Source: Prorocentrum cordatum (Eukaryota; Sar; Dinophyceae; Prorocentrales; Prorocentraceae). From it: 64,000 bases of DNA. Positions 61,700-64,000 of the stretch are shown in pieces. The stretch covers positions 292,776 through 356,775 of the forward strand of contig CAUYUJ010018904.1 of NCBI GenBank assembly GCA_963575745.1. The letters are read 5' to 3'. Position 1 is the stretch's first letter. Each line of letters begins with the position of its first letter. The position numbers and the translations under genes are program-made. Under the pieces are notes generated by a model, which saw nothing but the letters and a program-made list of their open reading frames with translations, ran no database searches and was not told where the DNA came from.

Positions 61700-62290
61700 G
61701 AAGTCTCTTGAGACGTCTGGGGAGCTTTCCAATGGCCTCAGGGAGACTCTCGAGGTTTCTTGGGAGTCTCTTGGGAAGCTGTTTTGGGAGGCTTGGGCTT
61801 CTCTTGGACCCGTCTGGGCGCCCTTGGAGGCCCTGCTGGGGCGCTCTTGGGGCAATTTTGGAGGACATCGGCCAGGGAAGTGGGGTTCCCTAATTACAGC
61901 CCCCCCCCCAGGAGCTCAAAAAATCGCTTCCTGGACCCCTCTTGGATCGCTCTTGGAGCGCTCGTGGCCGCTCTTGGAGCCATCCTGAGGCTCTCTTGGG
62001 CCCCTCTTGGAGCTATCTTGAGCCATCTTGGAGCCATCTTGACGCGTCGGATGTGCATCGCAAGCGAAAAAGTGAGAACACCAAAAACATTGAGTTGCCC
62101 TAGGGTTTTGAAGCATTTTGGCCTCTTGGATGCATCCTAATGATGCTCTTGTGGGCACTTGGAACCGTCTTGGGGAGTTATTGGAGCGTCTTGGAACATC
62201 ATGGGGACCATCTTGAGGCATCTTGCGCTATCTTGAGCCATCTTGGAGGTCATTTTGAGCTCCCTGAGGCCCTCTTGGAGCCGTGATGGG
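61700..62290 (+). repeat. TTGGGGC / TTGGAGC minisatellite, 62-kb block
   Basis: Words CTCTTGGAGCCATCTTGAGC and TTTTGGGAGGC repeat at 61700-61870 and 61925-62290. A separated stretch (62060-62120) is less repetitive. Confidence 0.8.
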
Positions 62291-62444
62291 CCGTCTTGGA
62301 CGCTCTAACTACCCGCGGCCCCCCCTGTCCAGGTCAGCGGTGAGGGGGTAGGGGGAGGGGTAAACCCCTCCCCGAAGGGGAAGAAGGAGGGGTGGAAGAG
62401 GAAACGCTCTAAACCACCGACGCCCAGAGGGCTGGGGGATTTGA
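62291..62444 (+). mobile_element. Hairpin repeat with GGGGNGGGG stem, copy 3
   Basis: Almost identical to copy 2: GTCTTGGACGCTCT, CTGTCCAGGTCAG, stem GGGGAGGGG-TAAA-CCCCTCCCC (62352-62373), AAACCACCGACGCC, end GAGGGCTGGGGGATTTGA. Confidence 0.9.
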
Positions 62445-62534
62445 AGGTCCCGCCCGCCCGAGCCGACCCGCCAGTCAGGGCACGGCCCGCTCGACAAGGC
62501 CCGACCGTTGGGGCTCTCGCGTGCCAACCGGGTC

Positions 62535-62735
62535 GACGCCCCCCCCCCCCCCCCCCCGAGTTGCAAGAGGGGGGGTTCGAACCCGGGGGGGGGCCCTCAA
62601 TTATAGCGGGGGGGGGTCGAACCGAGAGGGGTGGGGGGCCATCTCTAAGGGGGGGTCGAACCGCCCCCGCCCTCCCCCCTGAACTAATTGCAGGGGGGGG
62701 GGGGGCCGAACCGTTGGGAAACCCCCCCCCTGCAA
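62535..62735 (+). repeat. G/C-run repeats with TTCGAAC / TCGAACC words
   Basis: GGGGGGTTCGAACCCGGG, GGGGGGGTCGAACCG and GGGGGGTCGAACCGCCCC recur every 35-50 bp. Similar words are at 59247 and, inverted, at 63875-63990. The GGTTCGAACCC word equals a tRNA B-box, but no tRNA or A-box is near. Confidence 0.75.
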
Positions 62736-62744
62736 CGCGACGAT

Positions 62745-62815
62745 GGCGAGCGCAGGCGCCAGCGCCAGCACTGTCGGGTAGCGACGACGACGCCGCCGCC
62801 GCCGCCGACGATGAA

Positions 62816-62859
<44 letters not shown>

Positions 62860-62879
62860 CGAATGTGACGGTGGCGAGG

Positions 62880-62917
<38 letters not shown>

Positions 62918-63088
62918 GAAGGCGACGGCGACGGCGACGACGCCGACGACGACGGCGCCGACGCCGACGACGACGACGACGGTGAAGGCGACGACGACGC
63001 CGACGACGACGACGAAGACGAGGAAAACGGCGGCGGCGGCGACGACGACGACGAAGACGACGATGACGCCGACGATCACGAAAAATCG
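62745..63088 (+). repeat. GC leader plus (GAC)n tract, copy 2
   Basis: GCGCAGGCGCCAGCGCCAGC, ACTGTCGGGTAGCGACGAC, then the tract. It is inverted relative to copy 3 across the satellite between them. Confidence 0.9.
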
Positions 63089-63635
63089 TTTCCGTCGCCC
63101 GCTCGCTCGCTTGCTCGAGCCAGCGAGCGAGCACGCGAGCACCATGCATTTACTATCCCGCCCGCTGGACCCGACCCGCCCCCCCCCCGCTCGCTCGCTT
63201 GCCAGAGCGACCGAGCGACCGAACGACCACGCGAGCACCATGCATTCAATGTTTCGGCCGCCCGACCCAGGCCGCCCAACTCGTTTGCTCGCTTGCTCGA
63301 GCGGGCGATCAAGCGAGCGCCATGCATTAGATGTCCCGTCCGCCCGAACTGACCCTCACTTGCTTCAGCGAGCGAACAAGCGAGCACCATTCATTTAATG
63401 TCCCGCTCTCCTGGGCCGCCCCGCCCAGCTAACTCGCTCGCATGCTTGCTCCAGCTAGCTAGGGAGCAAGCGATCACCGTGCATTAAGTTGATGTTCCGC
63501 CCGCCCGACCCGACCCGCCAGCCTCGTCTCGCTCGCGTGCTGGAGCAAGCGTGCGAGCGGACCGACTCGTTCCTTCCTGTACTCGCTCGCTCGCATGCTT
63601 GCTCCAGCTAGCGAGCGAGCGGCGCAGCGGGCAAG
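63089..63635 (+). repeat. CTCG-rich satellite with palindromic arms
   Basis: Six or so units of 80-110 bp contain CGCTCGCTTGCTCGAGC, AGCGAGC, GAGCACCATGCATT and ATGTCCCGCCCGCCCGACCC. GCTCG and CGAGC words pair within each unit. The ATGTCCCG(C/T)CCGCCCGACCC word also occurs at 60357 and, as a shorter form, 62447. Confidence 0.85.
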
Positions 63636-63840
63636 CGAGTACCCGTCGTCGCCGCCGTCGCCGTCGCCGTCGTCTTCACCGTCACCGTCACCGTCGTCGT
63701 CGTCGTCGGCGGCGGCGGCGACGTCGTCGTCGCCGTCGCCGTCACCATCACCGTCGTCTTCTTCGTCGTCGTCGTCGTCGCCGCCGCCGTGTTCGTCGTC
63801 GTCGTCGTCCTTGCCCGACGGCGCCGGCGCTGGCGCTCGT
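63636..63840 (-). repeat. GC leader plus (GAC)n tract, copy 3 (inverted)
   Basis: Plus strand GTC/CGT tract ending CCTTGCCCGACGGCGCCGGC-GCTGGCGC at 63810-63837, the inverse of the leader at 59279. Confidence 0.9.
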
Positions 63841-64000
63841 CGTCGTCCGTCGGATATTTGGGGGGAGGGGGGGGGGCGTTTTGAACCTCCCCCTGCGATT
63901 CGTTGGGGGGCCGCCTTCTGTAGACAGAGGGGGCCCTCCTCCTGTTCGAACCCCCCTTCCCATTCGGGGGGGAGGCGGTTCGAACCCCTCCACTCCTGGA
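63841..64000 (+). repeat. G-run region with TTTTGAACC / TTCGAACCCC words, window end
   Basis: GGGGGGGGGCGTTTTGAACC, CTGTTCGAACCCCCC and GGCGGTTCGAACCCCTCC continue the G/C-run family of 62.5 kb. Confidence 0.75.

Noticed and set aside
62570-62590. tRNA gene indicated by GGTTCGAACCC
   Set aside because: No acceptor, D or anticodon stem can be drawn around it. The surrounding sequence is G/C runs.

Overview
The window looks like nuclear DNA of a dinoflagellate. The decisive evidence is two relics of the dinoflagellate trans-spliced leader (SL) inside genomic DNA: a 21-of-22 match on the minus strand at 41819-41840 and a 19-of-22 match on the plus strand at 29006-29027. Such relics arise when a trans-spliced mRNA is reverse transcribed and reinserted. 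The rest fits: GC-rich intergenic-type DNA, no bacterial operons, very many short interspersed repeats, microsatellites, and decayed non-LTR retrotransposons. I cannot name the genus. No intact host gene, tRNA, rRNA or CRISPR array is supported. Most long open frames are by-products of GC-rich or 3n-period repeats.

Layout. 1-8 kb: dispersed hairpin repeats (1.6 and 2.75 kb; third copy at 17.6 kb), three copies of a fold-back MITE (3.1, 6.5, 6.9 kb), and a G-rich minisatellite built on TTGGGGCC that recurs across the whole window. 8-22.6 kb: satellite arrays that each begin at a shared 'leader' (TCCCAGCCATCCTG core plus pyrimidine tract). One array, in two blocks, is split by a 0.93-kb element carrying about twelve GTTCCTT motifs. 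24.1-26.4 kb: a minus-strand gene-like or retroelement-like region with coding-looking pieces in changing frames. 26.7-27.8 kb: three long fold-back elements. 28.2-29.86 kb: AT-richer island with an SL relic, an 87-codon ORF and a truncated LAGLIDADG-type ORF, cut by a hairpin repeat. 30.7-31.4 kb: LINE reverse transcriptase pseudogene. 32.1-34.9 kb: two protein-like open regions. 38.2-39 kb and 52.2-53.6 kb: two further leader-satellite units. 40.4-41.85 kb: 57-bp minisatellite, then an SL-tagged zinc-knuckle/coiled-coil retrocopy. 43.3-43.5 kb: two near-perfect palindromes. 45.1-48.5 kb: tandem segmental repeat carrying (GAC)n tracts. 48.9-49.3 kb: LINE RNase H remnant interrupted by a MITE with a clean 8-bp target duplication. 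54.2-58.5 kb: long decayed RT-RNase H retroelement with a hairpin-bearing 3-prime tail. 59.3-64 kb: (GAC)n tracts with a shared GC leader, two further copies of the 29.9-kb hairpin repeat, and a CTCG-rich satellite.

How it fits together. The mobile machinery visible here is retroposition. SL relics show recycled mRNAs. LINE RT and RNase H fragments are plausible sources of the enzyme activity (inference). Most of the DNA is non-autonomous: fold-back elements, and leader-plus-satellite units whose ends repeat while their arrays vary in length. The least conventional signals are the leader-satellite units and the two hairpin repeat families whose stems show paired compensatory substitutions between copies.
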